Assembly: GCA_964614375.1 (NCBI GenBank)
Contig: CAZTLI010000320.1
Location: forward strand, 1 to 6,408
Length of the DNA: 6,408 nt
Reading direction: 5' to 3'
Origin: CAZTLI01 sp964614375
GTDB lineage: Bacteria > Chloroflexota > Anaerolineae > Aggregatilineales > Phototrophicaceae
Part shown: in pieces, positions 1 to 6,082 of the stretch
How positions within the stretch are numbered: position 1 is the stretch's first letter
Layout: every line of letters begins with the position of its first letter
Made by a program: the position numbers and the translations under genes
Notes under the pieces: generated by a model
Databases searched by the model: none
What the model was told of the DNA's origin: nothing
Seen by the model: only the letters and a program-made list of their open reading frames with translations

Positions 1-71
1 CTGCCGCTGCATCCGGCAGCGAATAGTATCACCGTGACGAGGAAGATTAAGGAAAAGACGATATATCGCAT
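1..71 (-). CDS. Start of a probable lipoprotein gene (partial)
   Basis: The minus strand from 71 to the window edge stays open for 23 codons and reads MRYIVFSLIFLVTVILFAAG followed by CSG. This is a textbook short lipoprotein signal: Arg near the start, a long hydrophobic core, and a lipobox-like AAGC with the lipidated cysteine at residue 21. The gene begins 6 bases after the BatB-like stop codon, on the same strand, behind GGAGGGG. An in-frame TTG at 77 is better spaced from that site and would add two residues. The rest of the protein lies outside the window, so its function cannot be named. In many Bat operons a tetratricopeptide protein (BatC/BatE) follows at this place, which is one possibility. 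The lipoprotein reading rests on only 23 residues. Confidence 0.6.
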   Translation of the reverse strand, partial: MRYIVFSLIFLVTVILFAAGCSG

Positions 72-77
72 CGACAA

Positions 78-1076
78 TCAGCCCCTCCGCGTTTCTGATA
101 ACAGGATTTCAGCCGATAGCGCCATCAGTGCCAGGGCGACAAATATGCCAAACCGCTCGACTCCACGAGGTGTTGTGGTTGTCGCCAGGGTTGTGCCTTC
201 AAGACCGTTGATGCGATTGGCAATGTTCGTGATAGCGACTGTATCGCCTCCTGCCCGTTGATATAGGCCGCCAGTCGCGTCGGCGATGTCTTGCAGCGGC
301 GCTTCGTGCAGGCGGGTCAGGACGATTTGCCCGCTTTCATTGGTTTTGAATTCAATCAATCCGGTTTCTGTGCGAATGGGGATGGGAACGCCTTCATCGG
401 GATTACCGTAACCCAATGTGTGAATCGTGATACCCTGTTGGGCGGCTATTTGTGCCGCAGCCAGTGTATCGCCTTCATGATCTTCGCCGTCGGTGACGAG
501 TACGATGACCGCCTGTGAGGGCGAGCGTGAATCAAAAGTCTCAATAGCCGCTTGAATGCCCTGCGCGATACCCGTACCCTGCAAGCTGATGGAGTCTGTA
601 CTGGCGGCATTCAGGAAAGCGGACGCCGAGTAAATATCCGTCGTCAGGGGCATGAGCACAAACGCATCGCCCGCAAATAACACAATACCGACGGCATTGC
701 CTTCGATTTCAGTGAATAGGCGCGATATATCCAGACGCGCTCGTGCCAGACGACTGGGTAAAATGTCTTCCGCATCCATACTCCGGCTGACATCCAAGAC
801 AATAATGACTGAAACCCCCTGTGTTTCGATGAGTTCGACTTCAATCCCCCACACTGGACGTGCCAGCGCAAAAATCAAGGCCAGGAGGGTGATAAGCCAT
901 AATCCTATTTTGAACCTGCGGCGTATCGGGTTGACCTGACTCGCCAGAGATTTCAATATTGCCGATGCGCCAATTTGATTCAGAGCGCGGGAGCGCAGTC
1001 GTTCACGCCAAATCCAAAAGCCAATGGCAATCGGGACGATAATGAGCAACAGTAGAGCAGAGGCATTCGTGAACAT
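78..1076 (-). CDS. BatB-like membrane-anchored vWA protein
   Basis: This 332-residue protein is a paralogue of the preceding gene with the same plan: membrane helices at about residues 5-23 and 57-74, a vWA domain from about 87, and a C-terminal helix at about 308-325 followed by a short basic tail. The metal site is intact: DVSRSMD (Asp95, Ser97, Ser99), GTGI (Thr168) and VTDGEDHEG (Asp196 in the loop). PSRLARAR and TDGEDHEG are typical of BatB rather than BatA. Basic residues after the first helix predict an outward-facing vWA domain. A threonine-rich stretch (LATTTTPRG) precedes the last helix. The ATG lies 8 bases after the BatA-like stop codon with no clear ribosome binding site, so translation probably depends on the upstream gene. 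Family assignment is firm; biochemical role is unknown. Confidence 0.9.
   Translation of the reverse strand: MFTNASALLLLIIVPIAIGFWIWRERLRSRALNQIGASAILKSLASQVNPIRRRFKIGLWLITLLALIFALARPVWGIEVELIETQGVSVIIVLDVSRSMDAEDILPSRLARARLDISRLFTEIEGNAVGIVLFAGDAFVLMPLTTDIYSASAFLNAASTDSISLQGTGIAQGIQAAIETFDSRSPSQAVIVLVTDGEDHEGDTLAAAQIAAQQGITIHTLGYGNPDEGVPIPIRTETGLIEFKTNESGQIVLTRLHEAPLQDIADATGGLYQRAGGDTVAITNIANRINGLEGTTLATTTTPRGVERFGIFVALALMALSAEILLSETRRG
82..88 (-). promoter_or_regulatory. Ribosome binding site of the edge gene
   Basis: GGAGGGG on the minus strand lies inside the last codons of the BatB-like gene. It is 10 bases before the ATG at 71, and only 4 bases before an in-frame TTG at 77. It shows that another gene begins here, but leaves the exact start codon open. 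Confidence 0.65.
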
Positions 1077-1084
1077 AATTGAAA

Positions 1085-2047
1085 TTATGGCAGTGTTTGA
1101 AAGAGTGTGTGGCGTAAGACACGCTCAAGGATGAGCAGAATAAGCGCAGTCAATATCAAGAACATGGCTTGATCTTGCCAGCGGACAAATAATTGTCGTT
1201 CAACTGTTGACCGTTCAAGATTATTGATTAACGCATACGTATCTTGCAATCCGATACTGTCATTGGCCTGAAAATAATTTCCTCCGGTAAGCTCGGCAAT
1301 AGACGTTAACGTCACAATATCGAGTTCGCCCTCTTGAAATGTCGGATCGCCCATGCCAATGGTATAGACGCGGATGCCAAGTGTTGCAACGGCTTCAGCG
1401 ACAGTAATTGGCGCAAGATGTCCTGTATTGTTCGCGCCATCCGTTAGCAAGATGATGATTCGGGTGGCGGCGGTGCTTGACCGCAGCATGTTCGCCGCCG
1501 ATGCCAGCCCAGCACCAATCGCGGTCTCTGTCCCCAGTCCGAGTTCTGGCGCAAGCCGGATTTCCTCGATTAAGCGAATGAGAATATCATAATCTAGCGT
1601 CAGCGGTGCTTGTTGGAACGCGGTATCCGCAAAGACGACAAGGCCGATGCGGTCAAATTCACGCTGATTGATGAAGTCTATCATCACACTTTTGGCGGCT
1701 TCAAGGCGGTTAACGGGATCGAAATCGGGTGCATCCATACTGCCGGAAATGTCCAGTGCGAAAACGATGTCGATACCCTGTCCCCGCAAAATCTCCCGCG
1801 CCTGCCCACTTTGCGGACGCGCCAGTGCAATCACGAGCACAATCCACGCTATAGCCCGCAATATGTCCGGTAAATGACGCAAGCGCACCCGCCAACTCAA
1901 GGGTAAATTGCTCACGAGACGGGTATCGGAATATTGAATGAGGGGTGGCAGTGTAGCCCAACGTCGTCGCAGCATCAGATAACCAATTACGACGGGTAAA
2001 GTCAGCAAGAGGAAGGCCAATGGATGCGCGAACCGAAAAACACTCAT
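1085..2047 (-). CDS. BatA-like membrane-anchored vWA protein
   Basis: This 320-residue protein has two N-terminal membrane segments (about residues 9-27 and 62-77), a vWA domain (about 92-280) and a C-terminal membrane helix (about 293-310). The basic RRRW after the first helix and RH at the C-terminus suggest the vWA domain faces outward. Its metal site is complete: DISGSMD (Asp99, Ser101, Ser103), GTET (Thr173) and LTDGANN (Asp203). The phrases FADTAFQQAPLTLDYD and RLEAAK are typical of BatA. Bat proteins were first linked to aerotolerance in Bacteroides; vWA domains mediate metal-dependent protein contacts, here presumably with partners controlled by MoxR. The gene overlaps the BatD-like gene by ATGA, has its own strong ribosome binding site, and is followed after 8 bases by the BatB-like gene. 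The fold is certain; the exact function is inferred. Confidence 0.9.
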   Translation of the reverse strand: MSVFRFAHPLAFLLLTLPVVIGYLMLRRRWATLPPLIQYSDTRLVSNLPLSWRVRLRHLPDILRAIAWIVLVIALARPQSGQAREILRGQGIDIVFALDISGSMDAPDFDPVNRLEAAKSVMIDFINQREFDRIGLVVFADTAFQQAPLTLDYDILIRLIEEIRLAPELGLGTETAIGAGLASAANMLRSSTAATRIIILLTDGANNTGHLAPITVAEAVATLGIRVYTIGMGDPTFQEGELDIVTLTSIAELTGGNYFQANDSIGLQDTYALINNLERSTVERQLFVRWQDQAMFLILTALILLILERVLRHTLFQTLP

Positions 2048-2976
2048 GATTCAGCCTCCTCCATCATGTATTGGTCGGCATTGGTGAGCCAGTTGCGCGC
2101 AAACTTCAGCAGTCGTCCAGTCTGGTTAGCAGGTGGGGTAATGCCCGCGAATTTCACTAAATCGGCTTGTTGAAGTAATCGTCCCAGTTCCCGCAGTAAT
2201 TCGGGCTGCAATTCGGTGTGATGTTGAGTCAATGTTTCCAGCAACTCGGTTGTCGTCAGTTCATGAGCGGCGATTGTGAAGTGCTGCTGAATATAGGTTC
2301 GCACGCAATCCGCAATTTGTGAATAGACGATTTCTGGAGACGGTGTATGTTGCTCTAATTGTGCTACGGTGGCAATCGCTGTCGTGTATGGCGTTGTGAT
2401 GTCTGGTGTGGATTTGGGCGGATGTTCCCGCCGACGCTGCCATTGTCGATAACCATACCAGCCTGTACCACCTGCTGCAATTGCAAGCCCCATGATGACG
2501 AGGGGTGATAGATAGGGCAGGTCAATCTGTGGTTTAAACGGACGCAGGCTGTCTGCATCTGTGCCCGTTAACTGCGTGGGCACGTTGAAGAAGGCAGGCT
2601 CGATGGGGACAGAATGGGTTTCGTCATTTTCTATGTCGTGATAGGTCAACAGTAAATCTGGTGTCCGAAATTCGCCGGGACGCCAGATGGTGACGGTAAA
2701 GGCCTGCTGACTGTGATAACGCTCATCATCAATCTGTTCTGTTCGCTCATGCGTTTCTAAAACTTCAAATGGGTACTGGTCAGGCGGGAATTCAGGCCAT
2801 CCGGTGATTTCAAACGCGATGGGCACTTCAACGATCAGGGTGAGTGTGACTCGTTCGCCGATGAGCGGTGTGAAATTATCCGCTGTGAAATAGGCCAGCA
2901 CAGTATCTTGCGCCTGTATATTTCCCATCAATAGGATGAACGTGAGTGGAAGTAATCGGCGTGCGAGGTGTTTCAT
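2044..2976 (-). CDS. Short BatD-like membrane protein
   Basis: This 310-residue protein appears to span the membrane once after secretion. Residues 1-23 form a signal peptide (positive start, LLPLTFILLMG core, likely cleavage after QAQ). Residues 24-153 are an extracytoplasmic, beta-rich domain with the pattern seen in BatD-type proteins (LIGERVTLTLIVEVP, FTVTIWRPGEF). Residues about 155-177 are a transmembrane helix, followed by the positive stretch RQWQRRR that marks the cytoplasmic side. Residues about 195-305 form a helical cytoplasmic domain including ELTTTELLETL and LLQQADLVKFAG, similar to the tails found in BatD or DUF4381 proteins. Classical BatD is nearly twice as long with several outer domains, so this is a compact version. 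It overlaps both neighbours by ATGA. The role is inferred from its operon; topology is read from the sequence. Confidence 0.75.
   Translation of the reverse strand: MKHLARRLLPLTFILLMGNIQAQDTVLAYFTADNFTPLIGERVTLTLIVEVPIAFEITGWPEFPPDQYPFEVLETHERTEQIDDERYHSQQAFTVTIWRPGEFRTPDLLLTYHDIENDETHSVPIEPAFFNVPTQLTGTDADSLRPFKPQIDLPYLSPLVIMGLAIAAGGTGWYGYRQWQRRREHPPKSTPDITTPYTTAIATVAQLEQHTPSPEIVYSQIADCVRTYIQQHFTIAAHELTTTELLETLTQHHTELQPELLRELGRLLQQADLVKFAGITPPANQTGRLLKFARNWLTNADQYMMEEAES
2055..2062 (-). promoter_or_regulatory. Ribosome binding site of the BatA-like gene
   Basis: GGAGGAGG on the minus strand lies inside the end of the BatD-like gene, 7 bases before the ATG at 2047. It is a near-perfect Shine-Dalgarno and confirms that start despite the overlap with the upstream stop codon. 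Confidence 0.8.
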
Positions 2977-3863
2977 TTCATCAAACGTTTGGTACGTTGT
3001 TGGAAAAACTGTGTGAGCGAGGCGACATAATCGCCGTCATTCGGCAAGTGAATAGAGTCTATGAGCGCATTCGAGAATAATTTTTGGAGCGTATGTTGAT
3101 GCTGCTGTGTTTGCGTCGTGAATGCGGTTTGCCACTGCGCCGAATGGGTATCAATCCATTGTACACTGCCTGACTCTGCGTCTTGCAAACCTACGAGGCC
3201 GACTTGAGGCCATTGCGTTTCTCTTGGGTCGGTAATTTGGATTGCGATAGTATCATGCCTGCGACTGAGTGCCATCATTTCGCGTGTAAAGTGTTCGACT
3301 GGCGCGAGAAAGTCCGAAATCAAGAAGACAATCGCGCCGTGTGTCAGCACCCGATTGACGGTCTGCAATGCTGTGGCAATATCTGTGCCGCTGCCGTTTG
3401 ATTGTGCAGCGAGTAGTTCACGAATGAGTCTCAGGGTGTGATTGCGGCCTTTGCGCGGCGGGATATATTTTTCAATTTTGTCACTAAAAATCAGCAATCC
3501 CACACGGTCATTGTTGCGTATAGCGGCATACGCCAGCACTGCTCCGAGTTCGGCGGCAAGTTCGCGTTTCTGTTGTTTTGTGGTGCCAAATAAACACGAC
3601 GCACTGCCATCAAATACCAGCATCACGGTCAATTCGCGTTCTTCGATATAGCGTTTGACATGCGGGTCGCCTGTTCGGGCGGTCACATTCCAGTCAATAT
3701 CGCGAATGTCATCGCCGGGTTGATAGGGGCGTACCGTATCGAATGCGATGCCTTTGCCTTTGAATACGGCATGATATGCACCTGCAAATGAATTGTTGAC
3801 CAATCGCCGTGTCTGCAATTCAATGCGTCGAATCTTGCGAAGCGTATCCGCAGTAATGGTCAT
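2973..3863 (-). CDS. DUF58 domain protein with vWA-like fold
   Basis: This 296-residue protein has the DUF58 signature VRPYQPGDDIRDIDWNVTAR (residues 44-63), followed by GDPHVKRYIEERE. A vWA-like domain follows, with a complete metal-ion-dependent adhesion site: DGSAS (Asp85, Ser87, Ser89), GTDI (Thr160) and ISDF (Asp184). No signal peptide or membrane segment is visible, so it is probably cytoplasmic. DUF58 proteins almost always sit next to MoxR ATPases and are thought to be their partners or clients, but their biochemical role is not established. The gene overlaps moxR upstream and the BatD-like gene downstream by ATGA, so these three are very likely made in coupled fashion. The start has no strong ribosome binding site of its own, which fits coupling. 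Confidence 0.93.
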   Translation of the reverse strand: MTITADTLRKIRRIELQTRRLVNNSFAGAYHAVFKGKGIAFDTVRPYQPGDDIRDIDWNVTARTGDPHVKRYIEERELTVMLVFDGSASCLFGTTKQQKRELAAELGAVLAYAAIRNNDRVGLLIFSDKIEKYIPPRKGRNHTLRLIRELLAAQSNGSGTDIATALQTVNRVLTHGAIVFLISDFLAPVEHFTREMMALSRRHDTIAIQITDPRETQWPQVGLVGLQDAESGSVQWIDTHSAQWQTAFTTQTQQHQHTLQKLFSNALIDSIHLPNDGDYVASLTQFFQQRTKRLMK

Positions 3864-4846
3864 GGGACTTCGACCCGGTTGACAATTTGCCGGACGATTT
3901 GGGCGGCGGTGATATTCTCTGCTTCGGCTTCAAATGTGACGATAATGCGATGTTGCAGGACATCCGTCGCAACCTGTTTCACATCATCAGGGACGACATA
4001 CCCTCGCCCTTGCAAGAAGGCAAAGGCTTTTGCTGCTTTCACGAGGAAAATCGTTGCGCGGGGTGATGCACCAAACTCGATGAGGCTGCGTAAGTTTTTC
4101 AGGCCATTTGTAGATGGTTCGCGCGTGGCGAAAATAATATCCAGAATATAGTCTTTGATTTTGTCATCAACATATACGGATTGCACGGCCTGCCGCGCTT
4201 GAATAATCTGGTCTGGCGTAATGATTGGGGCTGGTGGCGGCGGTGGTTCACCCGCCATCCGTTCCATGATTTCGCGCTCTTCGGCGCGCGAGGGATACCC
4301 AATTACCACCTTCAGCATGAAACGGTCTAACTGCGCTTCAGGGAGTGGATAGGTGCCTTCCTGCTCAACTGGATTCTGCGTAGCCAGCACCATAAATGGT
4401 TCAGGTAACCGATGGGTCGCATCGCCCAATGTGACCTGTCGCTCTTCCATCGCTTCTAACAGTGCCGACTGCACTTTTGCCGGGGCACGGTTGATTTCAT
4501 CGGCGAGTACAATGTTGCTGAATATAGGGCCGGGGTGGGCTGTAAATTCCCCTGTGCGCGGATTATATATGAGCGTGCCTGTCAGGTCGGCAGGCAGCAG
4601 GTCGGGAGTGAATTGGATGCGCTGGAAACGGGCGTTGATGGTTGCTGACAGCGTGCGGACAGCTAATGTTTTTGCCAATCCGGGCACGCCCTCAATCAAA
4701 ATATGCCCATTGGATAAAAGCGCAATCAGTAATCGGTTGATAAGCCGACTTTGCCCAACGATGATACGACCTGTTTCGGCAACAATGCCCTGAATAGCTT
4801 CGGCTTCATGTTGGATACGGCGGTTTAATTGTTGAACAGAATTCAT
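3860..4846 (-). CDS. MoxR-family AAA+ ATPase
   Basis: This 328-residue cytoplasmic ATPase belongs to the MoxR branch of AAA+ proteins, chaperone-like enzymes that work with von Willebrand factor A proteins. Visible motifs are Walker A GVPGLAKT (residues 53-60), Walker B IVLADE (112-117) followed by INRAPAKVQSALLEAMEE, sensor 1 in ATQNPVEQEGTYPLPEAQLDRF (Asn158), and the sensor 2 segment GASPRA (259-264) in the C-terminal helical lid. Between the ATPase core and the lid lies a run of five prolines at about 201-205. The length is normal for the family. No clear Shine-Dalgarno precedes the ATG, whose upstream bases are AC-rich. The stop codon overlaps the start of the DUF58 gene by ATGA, indicating translational coupling. 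The family call is certain; the substrate is inferred from the neighbouring vWA genes. Confidence 0.96.
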   Translation of the reverse strand: MNSVQQLNRRIQHEAEAIQGIVAETGRIIVGQSRLINRLLIALLSNGHILIEGVPGLAKTLAVRTLSATINARFQRIQFTPDLLPADLTGTLIYNPRTGEFTAHPGPIFSNIVLADEINRAPAKVQSALLEAMEERQVTLGDATHRLPEPFMVLATQNPVEQEGTYPLPEAQLDRFMLKVVIGYPSRAEEREIMERMAGEPPPPPAPIITPDQIIQARQAVQSVYVDDKIKDYILDIIFATREPSTNGLKNLRSLIEFGASPRATIFLVKAAKAFAFLQGRGYVVPDDVKQVATDVLQHRIIVTFEAEAENITAAQIVRQIVNRVEVP

Positions 4847-4891
4847 GTTGTTGGTTAATCATCTTCCGTGATGTGAGTACGTGGTAAATTT

Positions 4892-4920
4892 ATTGTACAT
4901 GAAAATACTGGTTCACGAAA
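4892..4920 (-). promoter_or_regulatory. Possible promoter of the moxR operon
   Basis: The 79-base gap between tdk and moxR holds a good -10 hexamer, TACAAT (minus strand, 4897-4892). At a spacing of 17 bases the -35 position reads TTTCGT, a poor match to consensus. Transcription would begin near 4885 and leave a leader of about 38 bases. No terminator hairpin is visible after tdk, so readthrough from tdk is an alternative. This is a weak call by eye. Confidence 0.3.
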
Positions 4921-4925
4921 ATTGA

Positions 4926-5498
4926 TTACGTGCGGGGCACATCGTGATGTTCACGGCAGCGCGCTTCATACGATTCCTTTGCGCCGATGAGTATGATAGG
5001 ATCGTTATATCGGGCTGGTTTGCCATTGACAAGACGTTGGGTGCGGCTGGCACTCTCGCCACATACCACACAAATCGCGTGCAGTTTCGTCACGTCTTCT
5101 GCGCGACACAGCAGCTGCGGCATGGGCCCGAACGGTTCGCCACGAAAATCCATATCCAGTCCCGCCAGAACGACGCGCAGTCCCCGTTCTGCTAATTTGT
5201 TAATGACGCCTTCTATACCTTCATCAAAGAACTGTACTTCGTCAATTGCGACGACGGTTGTGTCGTCTTTAATGTGGTTGATGATTTGACTGCTGTCTGC
5301 AATCGGAATCGCATCAATGTTTTGCCCATTGTGACTGGTGATTTGCTGGATGCCATAGCGGTCATCGAGGCTGTGTTTGAAGACCTGCACATTTTGTTTG
5401 GCAATCACAGCACGGCGCAAGCGGCGGATGAGTTCCTCTGTTTTGCCGCAGAACATGCTGCCGCAGATAACTTCTACACGTCCTGTGTGATGGTTCAT
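4926..5498 (-). CDS. tdk: Thymidine kinase (type II)
   Basis: This 190-residue enzyme phosphorylates thymidine to dTMP with ATP in the pyrimidine salvage pathway in the cytoplasm. Visible motifs in order are the P-loop GSMFCGKT (residues 13-20), DEVQFF (86-91) with Glu87 as the expected catalytic base, and GLDMDFRGEPFGP (113-125). A structural zinc site follows, made of the CVVCG pair (Cys143, Cys146) and CREHH near the C-terminus (Cys181, His184). The lasso-loop region around RYNDPIILIGAKESYEARC is also present. The length is typical of the family. The start follows a good ribosome binding site, and the protein begins only 12 residues before the P-loop, as usual for this family. It follows rpmE but is separated from it by an intrinsic terminator. 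No key residue is missing, so the gene should be functional. Confidence 0.97.
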   Translation of the reverse strand: MNHHTGRVEVICGSMFCGKTEELIRRLRRAVIAKQNVQVFKHSLDDRYGIQQITSHNGQNIDAIPIADSSQIINHIKDDTTVVAIDEVQFFDEGIEGVINKLAERGLRVVLAGLDMDFRGEPFGPMPQLLCRAEDVTKLHAICVVCGESASRTQRLVNGKPARYNDPIILIGAKESYEARCREHHDVPRT

Positions 5499-5505
5499 GG
5501 AAATA

Positions 5506-5511
5506 TCCTCT
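5506..5511 (-). promoter_or_regulatory. Ribosome binding site of tdk
   Basis: AGAGGA on the minus strand is placed 7 bases upstream of the ATG at 5498. It supports that codon as the tdk start. Confidence 0.7.
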
Positions 5512-5525
5512 GAAATGTGTCGGTG

Positions 5526-5566
5526 TCAACAAAAAGGCAGGCATCGTAGGAATTCGTGCCTGCCTT
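5526..5566 (-). terminator. Intrinsic terminator downstream of rpmE
   Basis: On the minus strand a perfect 10-bp stem (AAGGCAGGCA at 5566-5557 pairing with TGCCTGCCTT at 5543-5534) encloses a 13-base loop. The stem runs directly into a T-rich stretch, giving TTTTT from 5535 to 5531 and then GTT. This is a textbook rho-independent terminator for transcripts leaving rpmE. It stands 24 bases after the rpmE stop codon and 28 bases before the tdk start, so tdk depends on readthrough or on a promoter that is not obvious. Confidence 0.88.
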
Positions 5567-5589
5567 ATAATATCGCGTTGCGCTGCGCT

Positions 5590-6057
5590 TTATTCTTCTT
5601 CGACTTCCGGGATTTCGTAGCCGCGTGTACGAAGTGTTTTCTTGATGTCCGACAGCACCTTGCGCCCGATATTGGGCAGTTCGAGCAACCCCTCGTCGCC
5701 AGTTTCGGACAATTTGTCCAGGAAATCTTGCACCACATTAATGCCGGCCTCTTCAAGCGCATTGAGGTAGCGTTTGCCAATACCGAGTTCAGAAATTGGG
5801 AGGTCAAGCGGTGTTCGGGCCGCGATACGCGCTTCTGTTTCGGCACGAATATTGTCACGTTCTTGCAGACGTTTATAGAAGATGTCTACACGCCCCTCAG
5901 TGTCAACAATGCGTTGTTCACCGGTATAGAATGGGTGGCAAGCCGAGCAAATATCGGTGCGGATTTCGGGAATAGTGGCCCCGGTTTTCCACGTATTGCC
6001 ACAGGCGCATATCACAGTGGCCTCTGCGAACCACTCCGGGTGGATACCTTCTTTCAT
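5590..6057 (-). CDS. rpmE: Ribosomal protein L31 fused to alpha-CTD-like domain
   Basis: The 155-residue product has two parts. Residues 1-65 are a complete bacterial L31, an inter-subunit bridge protein of the 50S subunit. They contain the IHPE start motif, a zinc site of Cys17, Cys19, Cys37 and Cys40, and the typical HPFYTGEQR and GRVDIFYKR segments. Ordinary L31 stops at about 65-80 residues. Here a charged linker (about 66-83) leads into residues 84-149, which resemble the helix-hairpin-helix C-terminal domain of RNA polymerase alpha: LGIGKRYLNALEEAGIN, then LPNIGRKVLSDIKKTLRTRG. Aligned by eye with E. coli alpha-CTD, Arg96, Asn99, Gly131 and Lys133 match the DNA-contact residues R265, N268, G296 and K298. 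The tail ends in acidic EVEEE. One uninterrupted frame with a strong ribosome binding site argues against an assembly artefact. The L31 call is firm; the fold of the tail is inferred from similarity, and its function is unknown. Confidence 0.93.
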   Translation of the reverse strand: MKEGIHPEWFAEATVICACGNTWKTGATIPEIRTDICSACHPFYTGEQRIVDTEGRVDIFYKRLQERDNIRAETEARIAARTPLDLPISELGIGKRYLNALEEAGINVVQDFLDKLSETGDEGLLELPNIGRKVLSDIKKTLRTRGYEIPEVEEE

Positions 6058-6064
6058 GATCGTT

Positions 6065-6070
6065 CTCCTC
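6065..6070 (-). promoter_or_regulatory. Ribosome binding site of rpmE
   Basis: GAGGAG on the minus strand lies 7 bases before the ATG at 6057. It is a strong Shine-Dalgarno match and fixes the rpmE start. Confidence 0.8.
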
Positions 6071-6082
6071 GTTGCATCACGG

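Noticed and set aside
1085..2976. The BatD-like and BatA-like genes considered as one gene split by a frameshift.
   Set aside because: The ATGA overlap comes with a near-perfect ribosome binding site, and each protein has its own complete membrane-targeting region, so they are separate coupled genes.
4353..4793. A 146-codon open frame on the plus strand, opposite moxR.
   Set aside because: It lies entirely inside the conserved moxR coding sequence, has no ribosome binding site of note, and has a Ser/Arg-rich composition typical of an antisense shadow frame.
4806..4862. An 18-codon upstream frame (ATG at 4862) overlapping the moxR start out of frame on the minus strand.
   Set aside because: GGAAG abuts its ATG directly, with no usable Shine-Dalgarno spacing, and the peptide has no recognisable feature. 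A regulatory leader peptide cannot be supported.
5501..5529. TTGACA (minus strand, 5529-5524) as a perfect -35 box for a tdk promoter.
   Set aside because: The -10 position 17 bases on reads ATATTT and lies directly before the ATG, so transcripts would start inside tdk and lose the ribosome binding site. The TTGACA is probably part of the terminator tail by chance.
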